From: JAXDLK01 sp034666665
GTDB lineage: Bacteria; Desulfobacterota; Binatia; JACPRU01
NCBI GenBank assembly: GCA_034666665.1
Contig: JAXDLK010000312.1
Span: forward strand, 1 to 27,382
Length of the DNA stretch: 27,382 bases
Reading direction: 5' to 3'
Both the position numbers and the translations under genes were made by a program. The notes beneath the pieces are model-generated. The model saw only the letters and a list, made by a program, of their open reading frames with translations. It had not been told where the DNA came from and ran no database searches. Of the stretch, positions 7,373 through 15,068 are shown one piece after another. Position 1 is the first letter of the stretch. Each line of letters opens with the position of its first letter.

Positions 7373-9336
7373 GGGAAGGACACCTCGAGCCAGCGACCGC
7401 TCGGGCCGCGCACGTGGATCAGCTCGATCCCTTTCACGCGTGCCGGCTCGAGGGATCCGCCGGCGCTGATCTCGAGGCCGTCGACCCAGCGAAAGCGCAG
7501 CACGGCCTCGCCGGAGTCCAGCCGGACGCGCAGCCGATTCAGGCTGGCCTCCACCTCTCCGGAGCCGCTCTGGAAGTAGCTCGCGGGAAACTCGCGGAAG
7601 CGGAAGAGCTTGTACTGTCCGCCGGCCCAGATCTCCTCGAACGCCGGATCGGCGGAGAGACGTAGCCGCCAGTCCCGATCCTTGGTGATCGCCAGATCGA
7701 CGTTGAACAGGCGAAGGTACTCGTGGAGCCCGGCGGCTCCCTGCCGGAACCGAGGAGGCAGCGGCTCCTGGTACCACCAGTATCGGTGCACCGGGTCGAC
7801 GGCCACCATCGGCACGCCGGTCAGGCGTTGCAGCCCCGAGGCGTGACCGTCGGCGAAATCGTGCAGCACGAAGCCGGAGATGTACGTGCGCCCGCCGCGG
7901 GTGTTGCGGCGCACCGCGCGGACCAGGCCCTCGACGTTCTCGTCGAGCGCGCGGAAACGCTCGATCCCCTCGTTCCGGTAGAAGCTGCGGCCCGCGAACA
8001 GTGACGCGGCCAGCAACGCCGCGAGAACGCCGCGGCCGGCGGCACCGGCGAGGCCGACGCGCGACGATCGCCACAGCGCGCGCGCCCCCGCCGCCGCGGG
8101 GAGCGCGAGGCAGAGCGCCATCGGCAGCGCCATGCGATCGAGCTCGAGATGCCGCTTGAGCTGCGGCCCGAACACGGCGAGGCCGAGATAGACCATCGCG
8201 AGCAGCACGAAGCGGAGGAGATCGCCGCCCGCCGAGCGCGCCACGGCGGCGGTAACGACGAGCACCCACAGGACCGCATCGGTCATGATGAAGATCGACC
8301 ACGCGAGCCGAGCGCTACCCTCGATCGAAAACGCCTGCTGAGCTGCGGCGGAGCCGTGGAGTCCGCGCTTGAGGAACTCCGCGATCGGCACCAGACGCAG
8401 GTACTCCTCGATCCACCAGTAATTGAGCACGAGCACCACGACCGCGGTGCCTGCGAGCCGAGCGATCGCGCGCGCGCGATCGCCGCTCCGCGGCTCGAGC
8501 AGAAGCGCGACGCCGACCGGCGCCAGCATGAACGCGCTGCCGCTCCAGAACATCGCCAGGTTGAGCGAAGCCGCGAGGGCCAGGAGGAATCGCCAGTCGG
8601 CGCGCTCGGCGCGGATCGCCCGCAGCGCGAGCGCGTAGATGAGCGGCGTGAGATACGCCGAGGCGACGAACGGCACCGCGCCGTAGGCGAGCGCCCAGCG
8701 GTAGAGCAGCAGCGAAGGCGCGAGCGCGAGCCACGCCGCGACCAGCGCGAGGCGAACGTCCGGGTCGAGCAGCCGGGCCGCTGCGTAGACCGCCCACGGC
8801 AGCACGACGATCACGGTCGCCGCCACGGTCACGTCGTAGGCGCGCTCGAGCGGCATCCACGGGTAGAGCGGCAGCGCCACGAGGTGGAGCAGGACGGCGC
8901 CGGTCATGAAGAGCTCGCGAACCAGCGTGCCGCCGTTCCAGCCCGGGTTGTAGAACGCGAGGTCGGGGAAACGCTCGTGCAGCAGGTAGAGGCGGTAGAA
9001 GAAGGCGGAGTGATCGTCGGAGAAGAGCAGGTGTCCGCCGGTCGCCGAGATGAGACCGTTCGCGAGGTAGAGCTGCGCGGCGATCATCGCCGCGACGCAG
9101 AGGAATACCGGCGGCGTCCGCGACGGCAGGAAGAAGGTCGCCGCGGCACCGGCGAGCAGAAGCAGCGCGCGCACCTCGCGGTCGTGCAGGAACGCCCAGG
9201 CGCTGCCGGAAACCACCGGGGTGACGGCCAGCGCCGTCGCGGCCAGGGCGACGCCGACGACCACCGACGCCCGCGGCAACGTTCCGCGGGGCTCGTCGGT
9301 GTCTTCGCGATCCTCGCGGCGGGCGGCGTGGCTCAC
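7369..9336 (-). CDS. Large membrane protein, GT-C/YfhO/PTPS-related-like
   Basis: The GTG at 9336 overlaps the upstream stop (GTGA) and gives 655 residues. After a short polar N-terminus there are roughly 11-13 hydrophobic spans. The first large loop has SDDHSAFFYRLYLLHERFPD and NPGWNGG. Acidic residues at that position are typical of GT-C glycosyltransferases and of the PTPS-related/YfhO-like membrane families. The C-terminal ~200 residues are soluble, with alternating strands (for example DLAITKDRDWRLRL). It overlaps the next gene by 4 bases, and the two membrane proteins may act as a pair. A polyprenyl-phosphate-sugar-dependent transferase is a reasonable guess; no catalytic assignment can be proven here. 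Confidence 0.7.
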   Translation of the reverse strand: MSHAARREDREDTDEPRGTLPRASVVVGVALAATALAVTPVVSGSAWAFLHDREVRALLLLAGAAATFFLPSRTPPVFLCVAAMIAAQLYLANGLISATGGHLLFSDDHSAFFYRLYLLHERFPDLAFYNPGWNGGTLVRELFMTGAVLLHLVALPLYPWMPLERAYDVTVAATVIVVLPWAVYAAARLLDPDVRLALVAAWLALAPSLLLYRWALAYGAVPFVASAYLTPLIYALALRAIRAERADWRFLLALAASLNLAMFWSGSAFMLAPVGVALLLEPRSGDRARAIARLAGTAVVVLVLNYWWIEEYLRLVPIAEFLKRGLHGSAAAQQAFSIEGSARLAWSIFIMTDAVLWVLVVTAAVARSAGGDLLRFVLLAMVYLGLAVFGPQLKRHLELDRMALPMALCLALPAAAGARALWRSSRVGLAGAAGRGVLAALLAASLFAGRSFYRNEGIERFRALDENVEGLVRAVRRNTRGGRTYISGFVLHDFADGHASGLQRLTGVPMVAVDPVHRYWWYQEPLPPRFRQGAAGLHEYLRLFNVDLAITKDRDWRLRLSADPAFEEIWAGGQYKLFRFREFPASYFQSGSGEVEASLNRLRVRLDSGEAVLRFRWVDGLEISAGGSLEPARVKGIELIHVRGPSGRWLEVSFP

Positions 9337-11075
9337 GGGCGCCCCGCAGCCGGCGCGGCTCGCAGGTCCCACGCACGCAGCACGACCTCTTCCAGCGCGC
9401 GCACCTCGAGATCCGGCCGCCGGTGGCTGACGAACTCCTCCAGGGTCGGGGGCAGGTTCGGCCCCCGGCGCGCCCAGACGACGAAATCGGCATCACCGAG
9501 ACGGTAGTAACCGAACGCCGGCGCCGGCTTCGGCGGCTCGCCCAACCTCGCGGGCAACACGCGGTGCCAGTAGAAGCGGAGCACGTCGTCGTAGCAGAAG
9601 GTCGCCACCCGGTCGCCAGGGCCGGCCCGCCTCCAGAGGAACAGCGCCGCGTCGTCGTGGCCGTCGGCGCCGAGGAGTGGAACGATCCCCGCCTCGCGAC
9701 GCACGAGACTGCCGATCGTGCTCGTCCACGCGGCGAAGTGAGGCGCGACGGGCAGCACGACGGCGGCGGCCGCGACGGCTACCGCGGCGACCAGCGCGCG
9801 GCGATAGGCCGCAGGCAACAGCGCACCAACGGTCACCCAAGCCCAGGCAGCGCTCAGCGCCAGCAGCGGTGAAATCGGCATCAGATAGCGAAACGCGACC
9901 TTTCGCAGCGGGCTCACGACTCCGAGAAACACGACGACGGCGCTCACGACGAGAAGTCCGGCGTCTCCAGTCCGCGATCGGTCGCGGCAGGACCGGAGGG
10001 CGAGCAACGGAAGCCCGATCGACGCCCCCAGGAATGCAACCAAAGGCATCCCGCTCGCGAGCACGGTGAGATAGCGGCCGGGCGGAGGTGCCAACCCACC
10101 GTAGTAGTTGTGATGGATGCGGTGAGGGGTGGTCGCGAGGTTCATCACAAAGCCTGACAGATTGCGGGCCAGGTCCGGCGCCAGCGCCGGAGACGCGAAC
10201 GCGCACGCACAGAGCAGACACAGGGGGCCGGACACGGTCCGTCGCAGTCGCCAAGCGAATCCCGCCAGTACGGTGGCCGCCATCAGCCAGGCGGCCCGGT
10301 GCGCGCTGGCGCTGGCGATCGCATCCTCCACGGCAGGAACGAACGGGTAGCGGTTCACAGCGGGAATCACGCCGTGCGGCAGCCAGAGCTTGCCGTAGAG
10401 TGCGACGAACACCGCGAGCGCGATCACCGCGAAGTAGAGCTCCGCCACCGTCACCGGCCGCCGACGCGAGCGCATCCAGAGCACGGTGGCGAACGTGACC
10501 CAAGTGAGGACGGCGACCACCCCGGACGTGCGGGTGAGCTCCGCGAGACCGAGTGCGACGCCGCCGGCGACGCCCCAGACCGCGCCGTCTGCCTCCGCGT
10601 GTCGAAAGAACCCCCAGAGGGCGGCGAGGTAGAAGACGGCGAACAGCGGATCGATGTGCGCGGTACGGGAGGTCGCGAGGTGTCGCGGGTCGACGGCGAG
10701 GAACGCGCCGGCGAGCGCCGCCACCTCGCGACCCCAGAGCGGAGCGGCGGCGAGGTACAGGAGCGGCGGCACGAGAGCTCCGGCGATCGCGCCCGGCAAG
10801 CGCGCCGCGACCACGGGATCGAGCCCGAGCCACGCGGACTCTTGCATGGCGAAGCCGATCGCCGCGGCCGCCGGCACTCCCGGATGCGAGACGTGCGCCG
10901 TCGCCAGCCGGTATTGCCCCTCACGGAACAGGTGGATCATGCGCTCGCCGCGACGGATCCACTTCACTTCGTCGGTGTTCAGGCTCGGTCGATCCAGGCC
11001 CTGAAGGCGCGGGACCAGCGCCGCGGCGAGCAGCAGAACCGCCAGCGCCCAGTCGACCCGCGAGAGGCGGCTCAC
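9333..11075 (-). CDS. GT39/PMT-2-like integral membrane glycosyltransferase
   Basis: Starting at GTG 11075 (GTGA overlap with the upstream stop), the product has 580 residues. After the first transmembrane helix the loop carries NTDEVKWIRRGERM, with the Asp-Glu pair that marks the catalytic loop of the ArnT/PMT-2 (GT39/GT83) group. Later SHPGVP and TSRTAHIDPLFAVFYLAALW match the family's conserved second loop and helix. About ten further hydrophobic spans follow, then a C-terminal periplasmic-looking domain of about 120 residues. Family members move a sugar from a polyprenyl phosphate donor onto an acceptor at the outer face of the inner membrane. The acceptor is unknown; ArnT-like lipid A modification cannot be claimed. 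Confidence 0.8.
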   Translation of the reverse strand: MSRLSRVDWALAVLLLAAALVPRLQGLDRPSLNTDEVKWIRRGERMIHLFREGQYRLATAHVSHPGVPAAAAIGFAMQESAWLGLDPVVAARLPGAIAGALVPPLLYLAAAPLWGREVAALAGAFLAVDPRHLATSRTAHIDPLFAVFYLAALWGFFRHAEADGAVWGVAGGVALGLAELTRTSGVVAVLTWVTFATVLWMRSRRRPVTVAELYFAVIALAVFVALYGKLWLPHGVIPAVNRYPFVPAVEDAIASASAHRAAWLMAATVLAGFAWRLRRTVSGPLCLLCACAFASPALAPDLARNLSGFVMNLATTPHRIHHNYYGGLAPPPGRYLTVLASGMPLVAFLGASIGLPLLALRSCRDRSRTGDAGLLVVSAVVVFLGVVSPLRKVAFRYLMPISPLLALSAAWAWVTVGALLPAAYRRALVAAVAVAAAAVVLPVAPHFAAWTSTIGSLVRREAGIVPLLGADGHDDAALFLWRRAGPGDRVATFCYDDVLRFYWHRVLPARLGEPPKPAPAFGYYRLGDADFVVWARRGPNLPPTLEEFVSHRRPDLEVRALEEVVLRAWDLRAAPAAGRP

Positions 11076-11752
11076 GTCGCCCGCGGCGCCACACCGCGCG
11101 CGAGCCGCCGCCACAAGAGACCGCCGTACCCCGCGGCCGCCCATCCCTGGTAGAGCTCCGTCAGCTCGCGGAGCGCTCCACCCATGCGGTGGATGCCGTG
11201 CAGCTTGTTCGGCGCCGTGATCACCAGCGAGAGCACGATCAGCGCGGCGAGCTCGAGCTTCGGCAGCAGGTAGTACGCCCACCCGCCGGGCGCATAGCTC
11301 CCCGGAACTTTCCGCGCCACCAGCGGCAGCACGAGAAAGGCGCCGGTGAAGACGACGTACGCGCTTTCGCGCAACCAGCTCGACGGCTTGCTGCCGAGGA
11401 GGTTGTGCAGGTTCGTCTCGTCTTGCTTGTTGTGGACGGCGAACCACTGGGGGCTCCTCCAGCCGACGAGGTGCTGGCCCCAGCTGACCTCCTCACAGGC
11501 GACGAAGAGCGCGGCCGACGCGAAGAGAACGTAGTAGATCCGGCAGGGTCGCGGCAGCGGGACGCGCCAGGCGATCGCAACCGCGAACGACGCCGCGGCG
11601 ACGAAGAGCGCCGCGGTGCCGAGCTCGACCGGCCCGGTCTCGCTCTGGACGAGGCCGACGAACCGCGAGTGATCGAAGGCCAGACCGGCGAGGAAGAAGA
11701 TCGCGCTCGCCACCGGCAGCCAGACGAGCAGGAGCGAGCGCACGCGGAACAT
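11072..11752 (-). CDS. Small multi-pass membrane protein with EEVSWGQ motif
   Basis: The start is ATG 11752 (MFRVRSLL), where a hydrophobic N-terminus begins; the open frame continues upstream without protein-like sequence and would collide with the divergent gene. No strong Shine-Dalgarno is visible. The 226-residue protein has about six hydrophobic spans. A conserved-looking polar cluster sits at a membrane boundary: CEEVSWGQ (residues 86-93) and NKQDETNLHN (108-117). This paired Glu/Gln/His/Asn motif recurs, from memory, in a family of uncharacterised bacterial membrane proteins, so it may be an active site. It is the first gene of the seven-gene minus-strand block. No function can be assigned. 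Confidence 0.75.
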   Translation of the reverse strand: MFRVRSLLLVWLPVASAIFFLAGLAFDHSRFVGLVQSETGPVELGTAALFVAAASFAVAIAWRVPLPRPCRIYYVLFASAALFVACEEVSWGQHLVGWRSPQWFAVHNKQDETNLHNLLGSKPSSWLRESAYVVFTGAFLVLPLVARKVPGSYAPGGWAYYLLPKLELAALIVLSLVITAPNKLHGIHRMGGALRELTELYQGWAAAGYGGLLWRRLARGVAPRAT

Positions 11753-11816
11753 CTCGGCAGAGGCGCTCGAATAACGCAAAGCCGGCGGGGAATCCAGATT
11801 GCGGGAGCGACATGGT
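11753..11816. promoter_or_regulatory. Divergent intergenic region, presumed to hold two promoters
   Basis: This 64-base gap separates the head of the seven-gene minus-strand block from the plus-strand GT87 gene, so promoters for both probably lie in or near it. I see no convincing -35/-10 pair on either strand. GGGAG at 11803-11807, nine bases before ATG 11817, is a likely ribosome binding site for the GT87 gene and decides its start over TTG 11799. Confidence 0.4.
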
Positions 11817-13163
11817 ATGCGGCCGACGGTGCGAGATCCGCGGCAGATCCTCGAATCGATCTCGGCGACGTATTCCCGGCCGGAGGCGCAGCGCTGGGCG
11901 ACGCTCGTCCTCCTCGTCGCCGCTGCCATCCTCTTCGTCGGCTCCGTTCAGCACAATCGCGACATGACGGGCTACCTGCTCGTCGGACGCCTGGTGCTCG
12001 CCGGCCGCCATGCGTACCTCGATGCCGGCGCGGGAGTGAACACGTGGCCGCCGTTCTTCAGCCTGCTCTGCGTGCCGCTCGCGCTGCTCGACGAGGCATC
12101 GCGGCTGCTGTCCCGGGGCACGTGGCTGCTGCTGAACTTCGCGTCGCTCGTGTGGGTGCTCCGCATCGTGGCCCGCCGGGTATACGGCCGAGAGCTCGTG
12201 CTCGATCCGCGTTCACCGGGGCTGGCGCTGGCGGCGCCGGAAATGCTGGTCCCGCTCCTCCTCACCGGCCGGTACCTGGTCAGCAACTTCGACCATCTGC
12301 AGATCAACTTGATCGTCTTCGCGCTCGCCCTCGGCGGGCTCGACCTCGATGCGCGCGGCCGGCCGCTTGCCGGCGGGCTCGCGCTCGGGCTGGCGTCCGC
12401 GATCAAGCTGATGCCGATCGCCTTCGTGCCGTACCTGATGTGGGCGCGCCGCTGGACGGCGGCCGCAGCGGCCACGGCGGCGACGATCATCCTCTCCCTG
12501 CTGCCGGTCCCCGTCTTTGGCCTGCGGCGATTCCTCGACTACGGCCGTGCATGGCTGGATGCGCTCGGCGAGGGCTGGGGCGTCGGGCACATGAACCAGT
12601 CGATCTTCGCGATGTGGGACCGCTGGCTCGGGCACGGCATGATGCCGTTCACCGCCGAGAAGGCGAACGGAGTGCCGGAGTCCGGCGACCCGCTCGTCAC
12701 CTTCGCGACCGCGGTGACCGTGGCCGCCCTGGTCGCCGCCGCCCTCTGGGCGACGCGTCGCCGGCCCGCGGCAGGCGGCTGGCCCGAGCTCGCCGAATGG
12801 AGCCTCGTCTTCATCGTCTCCGCGATCCTCGGGCCGGTGTCGCGGAAGTCTTACCTGGTCGTGCTGTTGCTGCCGAACGTGCTGCTGTTCGCCGCCTGGC
12901 GATCGCCGCCGCTCGACGACCGGACCCGACAGATCGCAGGTGCCTCGCTCGTCGCGTCGTTCCTCCTGGGCGGGCTCACGTCGCCGGGGCTGGTCGGCCG
13001 CCGACTCGCCGGTACCCTGGCGATGACCTCGGTCGTGACGATCGCGACGCTGGTCCTCTACGCAGGTGTGACGTTGCTGCGCGCGCGGCTCGTCGATACC
13101 GACCCGCGACCGCGATACTCCCGCTCGAACACCTCGTTCCCGCCGCGCCCTGGAGTTGTTTGA
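11817..13163 (+). CDS. GT87 (DUF2029)-like integral membrane mannosyltransferase
   Basis: The 448-residue protein has about ten hydrophobic spans. The N-terminal loop contains NRDMTGYLLVGRLVLAGRHAYLD and NTWPPFFSLL, the usual GT87 pattern of an acidic residue in loop 1 followed by a Pro-Pro-Phe segment. LASAIKLMPIAFVPYLMWARRW in the middle is the hallmark Lys-containing stretch of this family. GT87 enzymes are GT-C fold, polyprenyl-phosphate-mannose-dependent transferases. ATG 11817 is chosen because GGGAG lies 9 bases upstream. It is the only plus-strand gene in about 25 kb and points towards the LPS operon tail. The segment coding for its last helix end and tail (13059-13127) is repeated downstream. 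Confidence 0.8.
   Translation: MRPTVRDPRQILESISATYSRPEAQRWATLVLLVAAAILFVGSVQHNRDMTGYLLVGRLVLAGRHAYLDAGAGVNTWPPFFSLLCVPLALLDEASRLLSRGTWLLLNFASLVWVLRIVARRVYGRELVLDPRSPGLALAAPEMLVPLLLTGRYLVSNFDHLQINLIVFALALGGLDLDARGRPLAGGLALGLASAIKLMPIAFVPYLMWARRWTAAAAATAATIILSLLPVPVFGLRRFLDYGRAWLDALGEGWGVGHMNQSIFAMWDRWLGHGMMPFTAEKANGVPESGDPLVTFATAVTVAALVAAALWATRRRPAAGGWPELAEWSLVFIVSAILGPVSRKSYLVVLLLPNVLLFAAWRSPPLDDRTRQIAGASLVASFLLGGLTSPGLVGRRLAGTLAMTSVVTIATLVLYAGVTLLRARLVDTDPRPRYSRSNTSFPPRPGVV
13059..13127 (+). repeat. Direct repeat copy A, in the 3' end of the GT87 gene
   Basis: This 69-base segment encodes YAGVTLLRARL...DPRPRYSRS of the GT87 protein. It aligns without gaps to 13277-13345 at 56 of 69 positions by hand count. 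Eight of the 13 differences are silent in the plus-strand GT87 frame. The flanking sequence on both sides shows no evident similarity. Confidence 0.7.
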
Positions 13164-13275
13164 CGATTCTGGCGCGACGTCCGGACGTTCCCCTCCACGA
13201 TCGCAAGGACACCTGGGCGCGACGGATCGTGAGGCGTTGCTCGAAGGGGACGTGCCGTGAACAGCCGCTCGCCCG
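13164..13275. other. Convergent intergenic region
   Basis: This 112-base gap lies between the convergent stops of the GT87 gene and the kinase gene. It holds a 10-base perfect palindrome CGTCCGGACG (13178-13187) and a 7-base inverted repeat CACGATC/GATCGTG (13196-13202 and 13225-13231). Neither is followed by a T-run, so no intrinsic terminator is supported. The repeat copy B that starts just downstream suggests this gap is part of a degraded duplication. Confidence 0.5.
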
Positions 13276-14118
13276 CTACGCCGGCGTCACGCTGCTGCGC
13301 GCGCGCCTCGACGCCGCCGACCCGCGGGCGCGGTACTCCCGCTCCTTCCGCCGATCGAGCTCCGCGAGGTCGGCGAGCCATCGCGACGTCTCGGCGCGGC
13401 GCGCCTCTTCCCGTCGCGCGGCGTCGCCGGCACCCGACAAATAGGCGCTCACGAAGCGCACGCGATCGAGCCGCCGCACCTCCGTCCGGAGCGGGCGGTA
13501 GAGCTGGACCAGGTTCTTGAGTCGCCGCCGGCGCGAGACGGATCGCATCCGCCGGACGTTCTCGAGGTCGAGCGCGAAGATCTCGATCCCGCCGGCTTCG
13601 GGGCTTCGCACGAGGAAATTCCCGGCGTTCGCGTCCTTGCTGTAGAAGCCGGCATCGTGGAAGCGACGGAGGAATCGCGCCGCTTCGCCGACCACACGCC
13701 GGCGCTCGCGCCCTGCCGAGGCGCCCGTCAGACCACGCCAGAAGAGCACTCCCGATTCGGCGCCCGCGACCGCGGCGCTCACCAGGTAGGAATCCCCGCC
13801 GAGCCCGAAGTCGGCCGTCTCGACGAGCGCCAGCCGCGGCGGCACCGCGAATCCCGCGCGCTCGAGCTCGGCCGCGGCGCGCCATGCGCGGCGCGCCTGC
13901 GAGCCGAGGAGCGCCGCCTCCAGTCGGCGGTACCAAGCGTAGGGCTTGAAACGCTTCACGTAGACGGTGCGCCCGCCGACGTCCACGGCGGACACCGCCG
14001 TCCGTACGTGGTCTTTGACCGGCCGCGCGGCGGGATCGGCGAGCAGCCGCTCGGGGTCGGCGAGCGCGCTCGCGAGCCCCGGAGCGACCCCCTCCTCGAA
14101 TACGATGCGGCGGCTCAC
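13276..14118 (-). CDS. Lipopolysaccharide kinase-like (WaaP/RIO-type) protein
   Basis: GTG 14118 overlaps the GT2 stop (GTGA) and yields 280 residues. Kinase-fold landmarks are visible. VYVKRF supplies the ATP-binding lysine (Lys55). The catalytic loop is YSKDANAGNFLV, with Asp162 and Asn167. The metal-binding Asp184 lies in FALDLENV. This pattern fits the Kdo/heptose kinase superfamily (WaaP, InaA, KdkA), which phosphorylates inner-core sugars. It is the last gene of the LPS block. The final ~20 residues (EYRARGS...SSVTPA) are encoded by a repeat that, on the other strand, resembles the GT87 C-terminus, so this tail may be an acquired extension. The exact sugar phosphorylated is not known. 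Confidence 0.8.
   Translation of the reverse strand: MSRRIVFEEGVAPGLASALADPERLLADPAARPVKDHVRTAVSAVDVGGRTVYVKRFKPYAWYRRLEAALLGSQARRAWRAAAELERAGFAVPPRLALVETADFGLGGDSYLVSAAVAGAESGVLFWRGLTGASAGRERRRVVGEAARFLRRFHDAGFYSKDANAGNFLVRSPEAGGIEIFALDLENVRRMRSVSRRRRLKNLVQLYRPLRTEVRRLDRVRFVSAYLSGAGDAARREEARRAETSRWLADLAELDRRKEREYRARGSAASRRARSSVTPA
13277..13345 (+). repeat. Direct repeat copy B, overlapping the 3' end of the kinase gene
   Basis: On the plus strand this reads YAGVTLLRARL...DPRARYSRS, nearly the same as the GT87 C-terminus. It has no upstream GT87-like sequence and no complete reading frame of its own, so it looks like a relic of a second GT87 tail. On the minus strand it encodes the kinase C-terminus and its TAG stop. 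Because wobble positions of the two frames coincide here, silent changes do not settle which strand was originally selected. Confidence 0.65.
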
Positions 14119-15068
14119 GCCGGCGGACGCTCGCGTCGGGCGGCGGTTCCGAGCTTCGCGGACGCGACGTTCATCCAGAAGTCCTCGGAGAGAGACTCCG
14201 GCGGCACGCGCCGCGCACGCCACTCCACCCACACCTTGAGCGGCACCCAGAGGAGCTTCCCGACCTTGCCCTTCCACGACAGACGCCAGAAGACGCCGCG
14301 CCGCTGCGCCTTCATCTCCGACGTCTTGTTCGAATCGACAGGCGGGCCGGAGACGCGCCTCGCCTGGAACGTACCGATGCGTGTCCGCACCTGGTAGCGG
14401 GCGATCTCCCGGAGCGTCGCCGGCTCGCGCGCGAAGACGCGCGCGCGGTCGCTCCTCCACACGCGCTCGGAGCCGAGCAGCCGCGTGAGGTAGAGGTCCT
14501 CGTCGAGAAGCCCCGGGGGAAGCTCGATGCCCTCGGCGACTTCTCGACGGATGGCATAGAAGCGCGCGGATACCACTCGCCGCTGCGTCTTCCAGCGCTC
14601 GGACTCGACCCGCGCGGATTCGAGAAATCCGCGGTGGCGCACGGGCACGTAGCGCGCCGCCGCGACCGTCAGCGACGATAGCACCGCGGCTTCCGGGTGC
14701 GCGGCCGCGGCCGCGAGCAGCGCCTCGACCGCGCGCCAGTGGAGGATCACGTCGGCGTCGACGAAGAACCAGAGCGGCGCGTCGCCCCGGAGGTATGCCT
14801 TGACGGCGTTCCACGCCTGCGATTTCCCCTTCTCGGTCGTCTCGACCACCTGCACGTCGGCACGTCCCGCCGCCCATGCGCGCGCGGCGTCGGCGGTATG
14901 ATCGCTGCAGCCGTTTGCATAGACGACGAGCTGCCGGTGCTCGATGCGAGCGGCTCGCCAGGCCGACTGGCGGGCGACGCTGTCGAGCATGCGGCGGATC
15001 GATCCCTCCTCGTCGTGCGCCAGAACCGCCAGCGAAAAAGGGGTCGGGAGTCTTTTTTCGTCGGTCAG
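14115..15068 (-). CDS. Glycosyltransferase family 2 with non-canonical CTG start
   Basis: The frame encodes a GT-A fold enzyme. The first strand is SLAVLAHDEEGSIRRML, followed by VVYANGCSDHT, then the metal-binding FVDADV and a later LLDEDLYLT with the acidic catalytic pair. A basic C-terminal region (KGKVGKLLWVPLKVW) may touch the membrane. Between the upstream stop and the first beta-strand there is no ATG, GTG or TTG in frame. CTG at 15068 forms a CTGA overlap like the other junctions and is my choice. The alternative is GTG 15146, which would overlap the heptosyltransferase by 82 bases. The codons for the first residues lie in repeat P2. Position in the operon suggests LPS core extension; the sugar is unknown. 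Confidence 0.75.
   Translation of the reverse strand: MTDEKRLPTPFSLAVLAHDEEGSIRRMLDSVARQSAWRAARIEHRQLVVYANGCSDHTADAARAWAAGRADVQVVETTEKGKSQAWNAVKAYLRGDAPLWFFVDADVILHWRAVEALLAAAAAHPEAAVLSSLTVAAARYVPVRHRGFLESARVESERWKTQRRVVSARFYAIRREVAEGIELPPGLLDEDLYLTRLLGSERVWRSDRARVFAREPATLREIARYQVRTRIGTFQARRVSGPPVDSNKTSEMKAQRRGVFWRLSWKGKVGKLLWVPLKVWVEWRARRVPPESLSEDFWMNVASAKLGTAARRERPPA
15036..15068 (+). repeat. Repeat P2, copy of the P1 arm at a gene border
   Basis: This stretch (AAAAGGGGTCGGGAGTC, a T-run, then TCGGTCAG) matches the reverse complement of 1803-1836 at about 31 of 34 aligned columns, with one gap. It contains the heptosyltransferase TGA (15065-15067, minus strand) and the proposed CTG start and first codons of the GT2 gene. 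TCGGGAG (15044-15050) can also pair with CTCCCGA (15074-15080), giving a weak hairpin across the junction. Confidence 0.75.

Noticed and set aside
7373..8302. N-terminal 310-codon extension of the discoidin-domain membrane protein
   Set aside because: Out-of-frame shadow of the preceding gene; GTG 7372 gives the GTGA overlap and an immediate hydrophobic N-terminus.
9333..11075. ArnT (lipid A aminoarabinose transferase) as a specific name
   Set aside because: The fold and Asp-Glu loop fit the broad PMT-2 group, but no arn genes are nearby and the C-terminal domain is not recognisably ArnT.
11753..11816. Specific sigma-70 promoter boxes in the divergent gap
   Set aside because: No pair with acceptable spacing and match on either strand could be defended.
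13164..13275. Intrinsic terminator for the LPS operon
   Set aside because: Short inverted repeats are present but without a following T-run on either strand.
10553..13444. Plus-strand open frame of about 963 codons
   Set aside because: Antisense to the GT39-like and small membrane genes and out of frame with GT87; low-complexity composition. Only its short end (13277-13345) has meaning, as repeat copy B.
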